64,000 bases of DNA from Acinetobacter sp. WCHA55. Lineage in GTDB: Bacteria > Pseudomonadota > Gammaproteobacteria > Pseudomonadales > Moraxellaceae. Where the stretch lies: positions 1,116,001-1,180,000 of the forward strand of contig NZ_CP032286.1 of the NCBI RefSeq assembly GCF_002165305.2, in the 5' to 3' direction. The notes under the pieces are model-generated. The model made no database searches. It was not told the origin of the DNA and saw only the letters and a program-made list of their open reading frames with translations. The number at the start of each line of letters is the position of its first letter. The stretch's first letter is position 1. A program made the translations under genes and the position numbers. This document shows positions 8,499 through 17,782 of this stretch, one piece after another.

Positions 8499-9572
8499 AT
8501 GTCAGAGTTAAAGTTTTCAGATTTGGTTGAGCCTGTAGCAGTAGATCAAAAAACGGCACTTCGCATTACCGTTTTGGGTGGTGGTAGTTTTGGAACGGCC
8601 ATGGCAAATACTGCGGTTCGTAATGGCTGCGATACCATGATTTGGATTCGTGATGAAGCCGTTGCAGCGGATATCAATGCGACACATGTGAATAAACGAT
8701 ATTTGCCCGATTTTAAACTTGAAGATGGTTTGCGTGCAGTTTCAAATATAGAAGAGGCTGTTCGTGATCGAGATATTATTTTGGTGGCAATTCCTAGTCA
8801 TTCCTTCCGTGATGTACTCAAACAAATTAAACCGTTTATTACTTCGCAAGCAGTGGTGTCTTTGACTAAGGGTATCGAAGCGAATACTTTTAGTTTTATG
8901 AGTGATATTATTCGTTCAGAGCTACCAGAAGTGCCTTATGGCGTATTATCTGGGCCAAACTTAGCCAAAGAAATTGTAGCAGGACAACCAGCTGGGACGG
9001 TTATTGCAAGCCAGTCCGACTTAGTGCGTTATGCTGTACAACAAGCTTTGCATAGTGCTTTGTTCCGTGTTTTCGCTAGTGATGACGTGCATGGTGTAGA
9101 ACTCGGCGGTGCGCTTAAAAACATTTATGCGGTCGCAATGGGAATGGCTGCTGCATACAAAGTCGGTGAAAATACCAAAAGTATGATTTTGACCCGTGCT
9201 TTAGCAGAAATGAGTCGTTTTGCTGTGAAGTTGGGAGCAAATCCACTGACCTTCTTGGGCTTGTCTGGTGTGGGCGATTTATTTGCAACCTGTAGCAGTC
9301 CACTGAGTCGCAACTATCAAGTCGGTTTCGCACTGGGTCAAGGCAAGAGTTTGGAACAGGCGACCACGGAATTGGGACAAACAGCAGAAGGTATTAACAC
9401 CATTGTACAAGTCAAAGCACGTTCTGAAGAGCTAGATGTGTATATGCCGATTACTAGCGCCTTATACAGTGTGATATTTGAAAATGCGCCGCCTATGACA
9501 ATTGCATTATCCTTAATGAAAAATGGACACCGTAGTGATGTGGAGTTTGTTTTGCCGCATCATGAGGTTTAA
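8499..9572 (+). CDS. gpsA: Glycerol-3-phosphate dehydrogenase [NAD(P)+] GpsA
   Basis: GpsA reduces dihydroxyacetone phosphate to sn-glycerol 3-phosphate, the backbone for phospholipids. The 357-residue protein begins with an extension of about 20 residues and then the dinucleotide-binding motif VLGGGSFGTAMA. The catalytic lysine lies in GGALKNIYAVAMGM and the substrate-binding GLSGVGDL motif follows. An AGGA element about 10 bases before the ATG supports this start. It is cytoplasmic and follows the nitroreductase gene closely. Confidence 0.97.
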   Translation: MSELKFSDLVEPVAVDQKTALRITVLGGGSFGTAMANTAVRNGCDTMIWIRDEAVAADINATHVNKRYLPDFKLEDGLRAVSNIEEAVRDRDIILVAIPSHSFRDVLKQIKPFITSQAVVSLTKGIEANTFSFMSDIIRSELPEVPYGVLSGPNLAKEIVAGQPAGTVIASQSDLVRYAVQQALHSALFRVFASDDVHGVELGGALKNIYAVAMGMAAAYKVGENTKSMILTRALAEMSRFAVKLGANPLTFLGLSGVGDLFATCSSPLSRNYQVGFALGQGKSLEQATTELGQTAEGINTIVQVKARSEELDVYMPITSALYSVIFENAPPMTIALSLMKNGHRSDVEFVLPHHEV

Positions 9573-9673
9573 AGTCGCTTAAAGCCGAAATAAAATGAGT
9601 GCTTAAGTGGCTATAGTGACTGAATTGTCATAAAAATTAATTAAAATAATCAGGATTTGGATAAGGATTTTTT

Positions 9674-10129
9674 ATGCAACTGACTTTGGTACGTCATGGC
9701 GAAGCTGCGCCACCGATCATGGGAAATGACACTAAACGCCCACTTACCGAACGCGGGCATGCGCAGGCAGAGCAAACTGCTGATTTTTTACAGTCGCGTA
9801 TACAACCAGATGTCTTTGTGGTTAGTCCATTGCTGCGTGCGCAGGAAACATTGGCACATATCAAACAGCACTTTGCTGATGTGCCTGTCGTAATCTGTAA
9901 TACCATTAAGCCAGATGATGATGCAAAAGCGGCTGTGGAATGGTTATCACATTTGCCGTATGAGTCTATTGTGGTGGTGTGCCATATGAATGTGGTGGCG
10001 CATATGGCCTCGATATTGGTGAAAGAATCATTCAATCCTTATGCTTTGGCTGAAGCACGGATTTATGAGCAAGCGGTTATCGCGGAAGGCTTGTCGACAC
10101 AAACAAAAGCATTTATACCTAGCATATAA
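9674..10129 (+). CDS. sixA: Phosphohistidine phosphatase SixA
   Basis: This 151-residue histidine-phosphatase-superfamily protein starts with LTLVRHGEA, the RHG motif whose histidine is phosphorylated in catalysis. It keeps the second catalytic arginine in SPLLRAQET and the second histidine in VVVCHMNVV. The small size matches SixA, which removes phosphate from histidine of phosphorelay proteins, in E. coli NPr and ArcB. It lies between gpsA and gspL, 29 bases before the latter. The target here is unknown. Confidence 0.92.
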   Translation: MQLTLVRHGEAAPPIMGNDTKRPLTERGHAQAEQTADFLQSRIQPDVFVVSPLLRAQETLAHIKQHFADVPVVICNTIKPDDDAKAAVEWLSHLPYESIVVVCHMNVVAHMASILVKESFNPYALAEARIYEQAVIAEGLSTQTKAFIPSI

Positions 10130-10158
10130 AAACCAATTAAAACGGCAGAATATAATAC

Positions 10159-11298
10159 ATGTTGCAAATTTGGATGCCCGAAGCCGATGGAACATGGCAC
10201 TGGTCTACAGGGGAAAGATGGCAATCTGCTTATACACTTGAGCAATTGATTCAAGATATACAAGCGCATCATGGTGAGGAAGCAACTATTTTCTTTCCAA
10301 GCCGTGATGTGCAAATCATTCAGCAAAATATGCCTAAGGCCCAATACAAGCAGTTGGGGGCTGAAGGTGTGAAGTATTTGCTGGAAGAATATATATTGAG
10401 CTCAATCGATCAGATGAAAGTATTACATCACTTTCAAGCACCTGAGCAACTCACTGTTTTGGGTATTTCAAAGCATCGTTTAGAGACTTTACAGCATGCT
10501 TTGAGTTTGATTCCTGTGAAGCTGGTCAGTCTATTGCCTGATTTTCTGATTTTGCCTGTACCTGACGCAGAACAGGTAGTCTTGGGTTATGTTGAAGGAC
10601 GACTTCTGTTTCGCTCTAATGCTTGGTTGGGCGGATCAATTGATGATCTTGCTGTATTTTTAGATTATCAAACAGCCAATCAAAAATATAAGATTTGTAA
10701 CTTTAGTGCTTCGCACATGCATAGCATAAACGCCAGTGTGACACAGGAGCAACTTGAGTCTTTTCATTATGAATGGGCGGTATTGCCAAGAGCAAAACAA
10801 CATCCATGGAATCTTTTGCCTAAGGTGAAAGAGCAACATGTTGCAACGGGCTATTGGAAAGCCTGCGTAGCGGTATTGGCTGCGTTGATTGTGACCCAGC
10901 TGACCTACGATGCGACGCGTTGGTATCAAAATAAAAAGCTTGCAGAGCAAGTGGCTGTTCAGGCGGTCGATCAATTTAAATATTGGTTTGGTGCGAATTA
11001 TCCTGTGACTGAACAAACGCTGCGGAGCCAGTTTGAATATCAACTCAATATGAATAAACAAGCGGATGCTCAAGCTTTGTCTCTATTAAGTCGTGTTGGG
11101 CCTGTGCTCATGCAACAGCAAATTGTGGCAAATCAGGTGGTGTATGAAGCAAATAGCTTAAATATGCAACTTAAAGCTAACTCGGCAGAGGCTTTACAAA
11201 CACTCACTCAGCAGCTTAATCAACAAGGTTTTCAGGTTGAATTAGGCAATATTCAGCCGACCACGGGTGGGGCAATTGGAATGGTGAAAATACAATAA
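10159..11298 (+). CDS. gspL: Type II secretion system protein GspL
   Basis: GspL links the cytoplasmic ATPase GspE to the inner-membrane platform of the type II secretion system. The 379-residue protein has a large N-terminal cytoplasmic actin-like domain, a single transmembrane helix near residues 234-250 (ACVAVLAALIVTQ) and a periplasmic ferredoxin-like domain at the C-terminus. The length is close to that of Pseudomonas GspL/XcpY. gspM overlaps its stop codon by one base. Other gsp genes are absent from this window; gsp genes are scattered in Acinetobacter. Confidence 0.93.
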   Translation: MLQIWMPEADGTWHWSTGERWQSAYTLEQLIQDIQAHHGEEATIFFPSRDVQIIQQNMPKAQYKQLGAEGVKYLLEEYILSSIDQMKVLHHFQAPEQLTVLGISKHRLETLQHALSLIPVKLVSLLPDFLILPVPDAEQVVLGYVEGRLLFRSNAWLGGSIDDLAVFLDYQTANQKYKICNFSASHMHSINASVTQEQLESFHYEWAVLPRAKQHPWNLLPKVKEQHVATGYWKACVAVLAALIVTQLTYDATRWYQNKKLAEQVAVQAVDQFKYWFGANYPVTEQTLRSQFEYQLNMNKQADAQALSLLSRVGPVLMQQQIVANQVVYEANSLNMQLKANSAEALQTLTQQLNQQGFQVELGNIQPTTGGAIGMVKIQ

Positions 11299-11777
11299 TG
11301 AAAGCCATACAAAATTTACAAACTGTTTTGGATCAACGTTTAGAGCTGATCAGCACTTATTTTGATCGTCTTACACCGCGCGACCGTATATTGGCTATTT
11401 TCTTGGTTATTTTTGTATTGGTGAGCTCGATAGGGGCTGCACTTTGGTATACCCATGCTGCGGCAGAAAAACAGCAAAAACGCGTGAATCAGCTCAAAGA
11501 AACCATGACATGGATGCAGAGCAATGCAGTCACTATGAAGTCGAGCTCAGATGGTCAACTGACTTCGATGGAGCAGATCCAGCGTATTGCACAGCAGCAG
11601 GGCTTATCGGTTGCTTCGCAGCAAAATGCTGAACAAATTCAGTTGGTGGTAAGCCATGCAAACTATGTGGTGTTGGCTAACTTTTTGACCCAACTAACGC
11701 AAAATGGCTTGAGTATTGAAAAAATGGAGTTGGTCTCAGATGCAGGGCAGATTAAATTATCAGCTAGCGTGAAATAA
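11298..11777 (+). CDS. gspM: Type II secretion system protein GspM
   Basis: GspM is the inner-membrane partner that stabilises GspL. This 159-residue protein has the standard plan: a short cytoplasmic start ending in LTPRDRIL, one transmembrane helix (residues 36-52), a coiled-coil stretch (AAAEKQQKRVNQLKE), then a small periplasmic ferredoxin-like domain. The start codon shares its A with the last base of the gspL stop (TAATG), implying translational coupling. No gspN follows. Confidence 0.92.
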   Translation: MKAIQNLQTVLDQRLELISTYFDRLTPRDRILAIFLVIFVLVSSIGAALWYTHAAAEKQQKRVNQLKETMTWMQSNAVTMKSSSDGQLTSMEQIQRIAQQQGLSVASQQNAEQIQLVVSHANYVVLANFLTQLTQNGLSIEKMELVSDAGQIKLSASVK

Positions 11778-11867
11778 TCGCTAAAAATAAAGCCAGACGA
11801 AGCATGGTGTTTTAGCGAGGCTATGCCTATAATATGGCGACTTAAAAAGCAGTAGACTTTTACAGAT

Positions 11868-12878
11868 ATGTTGTATTCTCTTGCCCGCCCTTTGTTGTTT
11901 ACTTTAGCACCAGAGCGTGCACATGAGCTAACACTATCGCTATTGAAATCAACGCATAAGCTAGGCTTAATGCGTCAAAATATAGCGGCTAAACCGGTGA
12001 CATGTATGGGCATCGAGTTCCCTAATCCTGTAGGTTTGGCTGCTGGTCTAGATAAAAATGGTGCTTATATTGATGCGTTGGCAGGTCTAGGGTTTGGTTT
12101 TATTGAAATTGGAACCATTACTCCACGTCCACAGCAGGGTAATCCTCTGCCGCGTTTATTCCGTATCCCACAAGCTAAAGCAATTATTAACCGTATGGGT
12201 TTTAACAACGCTGGTGTGGATCAACTGATTGAAAATGTCAAAGCAGCAAAGTTTAAAGGTGTTTTAGGGATTAATATCGGCAAAAATGCGGATACCCCAG
12301 TCGAAAAAGCAGTAGATGACTATCTGATTTGTTTAGAAAAAGTCTATAACTATGCGTCTTATATTACCGTTAACATTTCTTCTCCAAATACTAAAAACCT
12401 GCGTAGTTTGCAAAGTGGCGATGCTTTAACCGAACTGCTAGAAACACTGAAAAAACGTCAGTTAGAATTAGCTGAAGAGCAACAGCACTATGTACCACTG
12501 GTACTAAAAGTTGCACCAGATTTGGAAGCGGAAGATATTCAATTTATTGCGAAACAACTGCTTCAGTTTAAAATTGATGGTCTGATTGTGACCAATACGA
12601 CTTTGTCTCGTGAAGGGGTGGAAAACTTACCTTTTGGTGATGAAGCGGGTGGTTTATCTGGTGCGCCTGTGTTTGAGAAAAGCACAGCGTGTTTAAAAGC
12701 TTTTGCTGAGGTTTTAAAAGGTCAGATTCCTTTGATTGGTGTGGGTGGGATTTTGTCGGGTGAACAGGCACTTGCAAAACAAAATGCAGGGGCAAACCTT
12801 GTACAAGTTTATAGTGGCCTTATCTATACAGGACCAACCTTAATTCAAGACTGCGTCTCTGCAATGAAAACAACATGA
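11868..12878 (+). CDS. pyrD: Dihydroorotate dehydrogenase (quinone) PyrD
   Basis: PyrD oxidises dihydroorotate to orotate in pyrimidine synthesis and passes electrons to the quinone pool. The 336 residues equal the length of the E. coli class 2 enzyme. The N-terminal amphipathic membrane-binding helices ([16 protein letters not shown]) are present, then the FMN-binding barrel with [19 protein letters not shown] (active-site base region) and GVGGILSG phosphate loop. cvpA overlaps the stop codon by four bases. Confidence 0.97.
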   Translation: MLYSLARPLLFTLAPERAHELTLSLLKSTHKLGLMRQNIAAKPVTCMGIEFPNPVGLAAGLDKNGAYIDALAGLGFGFIEIGTITPRPQQGNPLPRLFRIPQAKAIINRMGFNNAGVDQLIENVKAAKFKGVLGINIGKNADTPVEKAVDDYLICLEKVYNYASYITVNISSPNTKNLRSLQSGDALTELLETLKKRQLELAEEQQHYVPLVLKVAPDLEAEDIQFIAKQLLQFKIDGLIVTNTTLSREGVENLPFGDEAGGLSGAPVFEKSTACLKAFAEVLKGQIPLIGVGGILSGEQALAKQNAGANLVQVYSGLIYTGPTLIQDCVSAMKTT

Positions 12879-13459
12879 ATGCCATTGATATCTTCATATT
12901 GATTGTATTGCTCATTGGAGGGCTCAACGGTTTGCGTCAAGGATTTGTTAAAGCCTTTGCGAACTTGATAGGATGGATTTTAGCGCTGATTGTTGGTGCT
13001 AAATTCGCAAGTGTCCTAGCACCTTCGATGGTCTCACTCAGTGAAGATCCAGTGGTTCAAAAAATTGCAGCTTTTGCATTTATTGTATTGGTTATTGTGG
13101 TTTTGACGTGGATTGTCACTGCATTACTGAATAACATATTGAAGAGTTTAAAACTCGGGCCTTTGAATCGATTAGCCGGCGGTGCTTTTGGTTCATTAAA
13201 AGGGTTGTTAATTGTTCTGATTACGATGCAAGGTGTGGGTTCTTGGGTTGAAAGCTCTCCATATTGGAGGCAATCCAAGTTTGTCCAAACACTTTTGCCT
13301 TACGCACCTTGGGCGATGGAGCTTTCTAAAGAGGCTGCAAGCGAGGCGATGTCACATATCAAGTCTAAAGATACACATGTATCTTCAGATTCTTCACCGA
13401 AAATTTCCTCGAAAAATGCTGAGGGACAGGGTGAGTCAACAAATAATCCTTTTTATTAA
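12875..13459 (+). CDS. cvpA: CvpA family membrane protein
   Basis: This 194-residue inner-membrane protein has four predicted helices in the first 120 residues and a polar, serine-rich tail. The N-terminal sequence [20 protein letters not shown] and the GWILAL segment are typical of CvpA (colicin V production protein). The gene lies directly before purF, as in E. coli and many proteobacteria. The molecular role is not settled; it is linked to envelope homeostasis in enterobacteria. Its ATG overlaps the pyrD stop (ATGA). Confidence 0.93.
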   Translation: MNAIDIFILIVLLIGGLNGLRQGFVKAFANLIGWILALIVGAKFASVLAPSMVSLSEDPVVQKIAAFAFIVLVIVVLTWIVTALLNNILKSLKLGPLNRLAGGAFGSLKGLLIVLITMQGVGSWVESSPYWRQSKFVQTLLPYAPWAMELSKEAASEAMSHIKSKDTHVSSDSSPKISSKNAEGQGESTNNPFY

Positions 13460-13483
13460 TCCTAGCTTGTCTGCGAGGTTGCT

Positions 13484-15019
13484 ATGTGTGGAGTAGTTGG
13501 TATAGCTGGTAAATCAGCTGTTAACCAAATGTTGTTTGATGCATTAACGATGTTACAACATCGTGGGCAAGATGCAGCTGGGATAGTAACCTGCCACGAA
13601 GGTCGTTTATTCTTACGTAAAGACAATGGTATGGTTCGTGATGTGTTCCACACTCGCCATATGCGTGCATTACAAGGTAATTATGGTATTGGGCATGTGC
13701 GTTATCCTACGGCGGGTTCATCGAGTAGTGCTGAAGCGCAGCCCTTCTATGTGAACTCACCTTACGGGATCACGTTAGCGCATAATGGTAACTTAACCAA
13801 TGCTGAAGAAATTCATGACGATCTGTTCAAAACAGACTTACGTCATATGAATACGGATTCAGACTCAGAAGTACTGTTAAACGTGTTTGCGCATGAGTTG
13901 CAAAAACGCGGCAAATTGATGCCTACAGCAGACGATATTTTTCATGTAGTCAGCAAAGTACATGAGCGCTGTAAAGGCGGTTATGCTGTAGTTGCGATGC
14001 TTACTGGGCATGGCTTAGTGGGTTTCCGTGATCCAAATGGTATTCGTCCTCTAATTTACGGTTCCCGTGAAACTGATGCAGGTATGGAGTACATCATTGC
14101 ATCTGAGTCTGTCGCTATTACTGCTCTTGGCTTTAAAGTTGAGCGTGATATTGCACCGGGTGAAGCGATCTTTATCGACTCAACAGGGCAGATGTTTACT
14201 AAGCAGTGTGCTGAAGCGCCTGAATACCGCCCATGCATTTTTGAATATGTTTACTTTGCGCGTCCAGATGCAATCATTGATGGTATTTCAGTCTACAAAG
14301 CACGTTTAAAAATGGGTGAAAAACTTGCTCAGAAAATCCTGACGGAGTGGAGTGAAGAGCATGATATCGATGTCGTGATCCCAATTCCAGATACCTCACG
14401 TACCTCTGCACTTGAACTTGCAAATATGCTGGGCGTGAAGTTCCGCGAAGGCTTTATGAAGAATCGCTACATTGGCCGTACTTTCATTATGCCAGGTCAG
14501 CAATTGCGTAAAAAATCTGTCCGTCAAAAGTTGAATCCTGTTGAACTTGAGTTCCAAGGTAAAAATGTACTTTTGGTGGATGACTCGATTGTACGTGGTA
14601 CTACGTGTAACGAAATCATCCAAATGGCACGTGATGCGGGTGCGAAAAAAGTATTCTTTGCTTCTGCTGCACCGATGGTGAAATATCCAAACGTATATGG
14701 CATTGATATGCCAGCAAAAGAAGAGCTGATTGCATCTGAGCGTACAGTTGAAGAAATTCGTGAAATTATTGGTGCAGATCGTTTAATTTTCCAAGATTTG
14801 GAAGACTTAAAAGCAGCTGTGCGCACGAGCAAAGTGCCAGATTTACAAGAGTTTGATTGCTCGGTATTTGATGGTAAATATATTGCTGGCGGTATTGATG
14901 AAGCTTATTTAGATGAATTACAAGCAAAACGTCGTGAAACATCGAAAAAGAAAGACAGCTATATTGATGTCAATATTGATGCAGCTTCCGTTGATTTGAC
15001 GGGTGTGAAAGAAGTCTAA
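13484..15019 (+). CDS. purF: Amidophosphoribosyltransferase PurF
   Basis: PurF carries out the first committed step of purine synthesis, making phosphoribosylamine from PRPP and glutamine. The 511-residue protein (505 in E. coli) begins MCGVVGIAG, so the nucleophilic cysteine of the N-terminal glutamine amidotransferase domain is residue 2, exposed after methionine removal. The phosphoribosyltransferase domain carries the PRPP-binding motif [13 protein letters not shown] near residue 365. It lies 24 bases after cvpA and is followed by a strong terminator, closing the pyrD-cvpA-purF cluster. Confidence 0.98.
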   Translation: MCGVVGIAGKSAVNQMLFDALTMLQHRGQDAAGIVTCHEGRLFLRKDNGMVRDVFHTRHMRALQGNYGIGHVRYPTAGSSSSAEAQPFYVNSPYGITLAHNGNLTNAEEIHDDLFKTDLRHMNTDSDSEVLLNVFAHELQKRGKLMPTADDIFHVVSKVHERCKGGYAVVAMLTGHGLVGFRDPNGIRPLIYGSRETDAGMEYIIASESVAITALGFKVERDIAPGEAIFIDSTGQMFTKQCAEAPEYRPCIFEYVYFARPDAIIDGISVYKARLKMGEKLAQKILTEWSEEHDIDVVIPIPDTSRTSALELANMLGVKFREGFMKNRYIGRTFIMPGQQLRKKSVRQKLNPVELEFQGKNVLLVDDSIVRGTTCNEIIQMARDAGAKKVFFASAAPMVKYPNVYGIDMPAKEELIASERTVEEIREIIGADRLIFQDLEDLKAAVRTSKVPDLQEFDCSVFDGKYIAGGIDEAYLDELQAKRRETSKKKDSYIDVNIDAASVDLTGVKEV

Positions 15020-15035
15020 TTGATTTAGATTTGAG

Positions 15036-15061
15036 AAAAGCGGGAGTTTCCCGCTTTTTTC
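15036..15061 (+). terminator. Terminator after purF
   Basis: A 9-bp perfect stem (AAAGCGGGA / TCCCGCTTT) with a GTT loop is followed by T residues. Confidence 0.93.
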
Positions 15062-15106
15062 ATTTATGATGGATTGATTCAAACAATGTAAGAAAAGGGA
15101 TTTACA

Positions 15107-16993
15107 TTGAAGGGTGTAAGTTATTCAATCATAAAGAATAAAAATATGTTGTGGTCCGCAAGTATCTGCTTGCTAGCGGTGCTTTTGTCACTATTTATTT
15201 TAAATACTGTGGCTGGACTGCTGGTTTTTTATTTTGATTCGAGTCAAAGCATTTTTTGGCATAGTTTGAGTATTTATATCATTGGTTTATTGCTCTTGGT
15301 GATGAGTTATTCCGTGGTATATGAGTTGTATGTGTTCCGTTCAGGTGGACATAGTCTGGCCAAGCAGCTGCGTGCACGACGTTTAAGTTTGATTGAAAGT
15401 ACGCCAGAAGAAAGTATTGCACTGAAAATTACAGAAAAACTAGCGGATACTTTTTTAATTGAAACACCTGCTGTCTATGTTTTGCCCGATGAAGTGGGGG
15501 TGAATGCCTTGACCGCTGGTTTTTATCCCAAGGATATTGTGATTATTTTAACGTGGGGTGCCCTGCAAAACTTAGATGAACTTGAGCTGACAGGGTTATT
15601 GAACCATGAGTTTAATCAAATTTTATCCGGTGAGACCGCTGAAAATACACGATTAAAGATTTTATATAGCGCTCTCACGACCTTTAGTCAGTGGGGCAGT
15701 AAAATTGCTAAATTAGGGTTTTCAACTCATCATAAAAAGTCACAAAGTTTTGAAACTACTTTTGTCGCAACAGGTGGAGTGATCTGGCTGATTGGTAGCT
15801 TGGGAGTGCTGGTTACCCGCTGCATTAAGTTTCTGACGTTGGGGGGGCGTACTTTGAAAAATGATATGAAAACACGCCGTCTGATGCAAAATGATGCCAA
15901 TATTCAAACCTTGATGCGTATTTATGTGCATCATGCAGGTTCACAAATTCACAGTGAATATTCTGAGTCGATAGCACACATGTGTTTTGCCAACTCATTA
16001 AGTGCGCAAAGTTGGATGAATATTCATCCAAGCATTGAAGAGCGTATTTATGAAATGAATCCAAATTTGGTTCAAGATATACAGTTGGAAAACCTAGAAA
16101 AACTGCGCAACCGTCCGCTATTTGGTTTGTTTCGCTCCTTAGAGGAGCAGTACGCGGATTTCCAAGCACCTTGGACTTCACCGCAGCCTTTACCCTTATT
16201 ACGACTATCTCCGATTAGTTTTGCCATTAAAGATGCGATTAAACCACTTAACCCTGAAGTACGTGCACATATTGAACGTCCAGAGTTAATTCAGCGAGCT
16301 TTACAGACCGCAACAGGTTCACGCGAGCTGATGGTCGCGATTCTCATGATTCGTCAATTCCGTGAATTTATTCCTGCTGAGGCTGAGGTGAGTCGTGCCA
16401 TTGTTGATTCATTGTTAAACCTAGATGGCCGTGTTCATATTTCAATTTTCCATGAGGCATGCCGAAATATTGGTGGCATGCCAGCGACAATTGCACGCCA
16501 GTTTTTATTAAAGTTGGCGAAGATTATTCAAGAAGACGGTGAAATTGGACTGTTGGATGCACTGCTACTTGAACGGGTTAAGTTTGAGCTGAATCTGTTG
16601 CCTGTACATACACCTGCTGCCCTAGATGAAGTTAAACCACAGATTGTGCGTTTAATTGATGCTTTGTTACATGTGCAACAAATCAATAGTGAAACACAGT
16701 TGGAAGTACGAGAGAAAATCTTGCGTCGAGTTTTAACTGTGCAAGAGTTGGAGCAGTATGCGGAAATTTCAGACGAGCCGATTGATTTGGCTGAAATTTT
16801 AAATGATATGGCAGGGCTGCTGTTGCGGGATCGTTTGAGTATTTTGGGTGTGGCTGAAATTTGTTTATGGAATGACCGTATTATTACCCAAGATGAGCAG
16901 GATGTTTTGGAGTTGCTCTATTGGCGTCTCGGTTTTGACAGTGAGGAGATCGTTGAGCAAATGCAAAAGAAAAATCGCTTGATGATTGTTTAA
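15107..16993 (+). CDS. Membrane M48-like protein with a degenerate zinc site (probable pseudoprotease)
   Basis: This is a 628-residue protein. Two transmembrane helices (residues 16-43 and 50-72) precede an M48 (HtpX/Ste24-like) domain with VYVLPDEVGVNAL near 123 and the late HPSIEERI motif. The zinc motif HExxH reads HEFNQ at residues 167-171, so the second histidine is replaced, and the downstream acidic ligand region (usually REFLAD) reads RRLMQND at 257-263. Another hydrophobic segment (224-246) and a long helical C-terminal region follow. Loss of ligands predicts no metalloprotease activity; a chaperone or scaffold role is only a guess. The start is TTG at 15107 with an AGGGA site about 8 bases before it; ATG at 15146 is an alternative. 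Confidence 0.85.
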   Translation: MKGVSYSIIKNKNMLWSASICLLAVLLSLFILNTVAGLLVFYFDSSQSIFWHSLSIYIIGLLLLVMSYSVVYELYVFRSGGHSLAKQLRARRLSLIESTPEESIALKITEKLADTFLIETPAVYVLPDEVGVNALTAGFYPKDIVIILTWGALQNLDELELTGLLNHEFNQILSGETAENTRLKILYSALTTFSQWGSKIAKLGFSTHHKKSQSFETTFVATGGVIWLIGSLGVLVTRCIKFLTLGGRTLKNDMKTRRLMQNDANIQTLMRIYVHHAGSQIHSEYSESIAHMCFANSLSAQSWMNIHPSIEERIYEMNPNLVQDIQLENLEKLRNRPLFGLFRSLEEQYADFQAPWTSPQPLPLLRLSPISFAIKDAIKPLNPEVRAHIERPELIQRALQTATGSRELMVAILMIRQFREFIPAEAEVSRAIVDSLLNLDGRVHISIFHEACRNIGGMPATIARQFLLKLAKIIQEDGEIGLLDALLLERVKFELNLLPVHTPAALDEVKPQIVRLIDALLHVQQINSETQLEVREKILRRVLTVQELEQYAEISDEPIDLAEILNDMAGLLLRDRLSILGVAEICLWNDRIITQDEQDVLELLYWRLGFDSEEIVEQMQKKNRLMIV

Positions 16994-17114
16994 GTGAGCG
17001 TTCCATAGGTTCTCAGTATTTGCATACTGTCTAATGCGAATAAAATGTGAAAAGAACAGCATCTCTAGACATTTCTCGATAGAATATGCACTGAATAAAG
17101 TGTGAAGGTAAAAG

Positions 17115-17780
17115 ATGATCGGGCATCAGCGTGAGGTTTTGGCGAGTTTAGGAATTGATTTGTGGGTTCCAGATTTTTTGCCGTCTCAACAAAATGTAGC
17201 CACATCTATCTGGCGAGATCAAAGTACAACTGAGATCATTTCTGACATTGTGCGACCTCAGTTTCAGCCTGAAATCCAAAGTATTCCTAAACATCCACCT
17301 GTAAAGAATAAGCTTCCACATCCAGCGCCTGTTGCTGAAATTGCAAAACAACCGATTGAACAAGAAACTGTTACAGCATTAACAGAAGAGATTGTCCAAG
17401 AGGCTATCCATGTTGAGACTTTTCAGTTGCAAGCTGTTGCCATGGAGCACTGCGCCTTGGTCATTGAAGCGACACAATTGAGCATGGAGCAGCAACAGCT
17501 TTGGCAAAATATTGTCCAAGCCTTACCTGCGCAAAAGTATGCGCTAAATTGGCCTTTTCCTTTGTTGAATTTCCAAGATGGGCGCGGTGTTCAGAGTTAT
17601 ATTCAAGGTTTCTTTGATGGTTTAAGTCAGGGTAAAACTGTTATTGTATTGGGCTCTATACCAAATGCTAATGGCATAAAAGTCACACAAGCAGCAAGCT
17701 TACAAGAAATGCTTGATCAGCCATTACTTAAAAAATCCTTGTGGCACATGATGCGAGCAAAACAACAAAATATGGAATAG
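17115..17780 (+). CDS. holD: Probable DNA polymerase III psi subunit (HolD-like)
   Basis: This 221-residue protein would usually be called hypothetical. Its N-terminus reads LGIDLW with the tryptophan at residue 17. From memory, E. coli psi (HolD, 137 aa) reads LGITQW with its DnaX-binding tryptophan also at residue 17. The C-terminus also fits: SLQEMLDQPLLKKSLWHMM resembles the E. coli psi end (LTDLRANPTARAALWQQI). Between them is a poorly conserved, Pro/Gln-rich linker of about 85 residues that makes it longer than the E. coli protein. Psi bridges the clamp loader to chi-SSB. The GhrB-like gene begins 2 bases after its stop. The assignment rests on short motifs. Confidence 0.65.
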   Translation: MIGHQREVLASLGIDLWVPDFLPSQQNVATSIWRDQSTTEIISDIVRPQFQPEIQSIPKHPPVKNKLPHPAPVAEIAKQPIEQETVTALTEEIVQEAIHVETFQLQAVAMEHCALVIEATQLSMEQQQLWQNIVQALPAQKYALNWPFPLLNFQDGRGVQSYIQGFFDGLSQGKTVIVLGSIPNANGIKVTQAASLQEMLDQPLLKKSLWHMMRAKQQNME

Positions 17781-17782
17781 GT

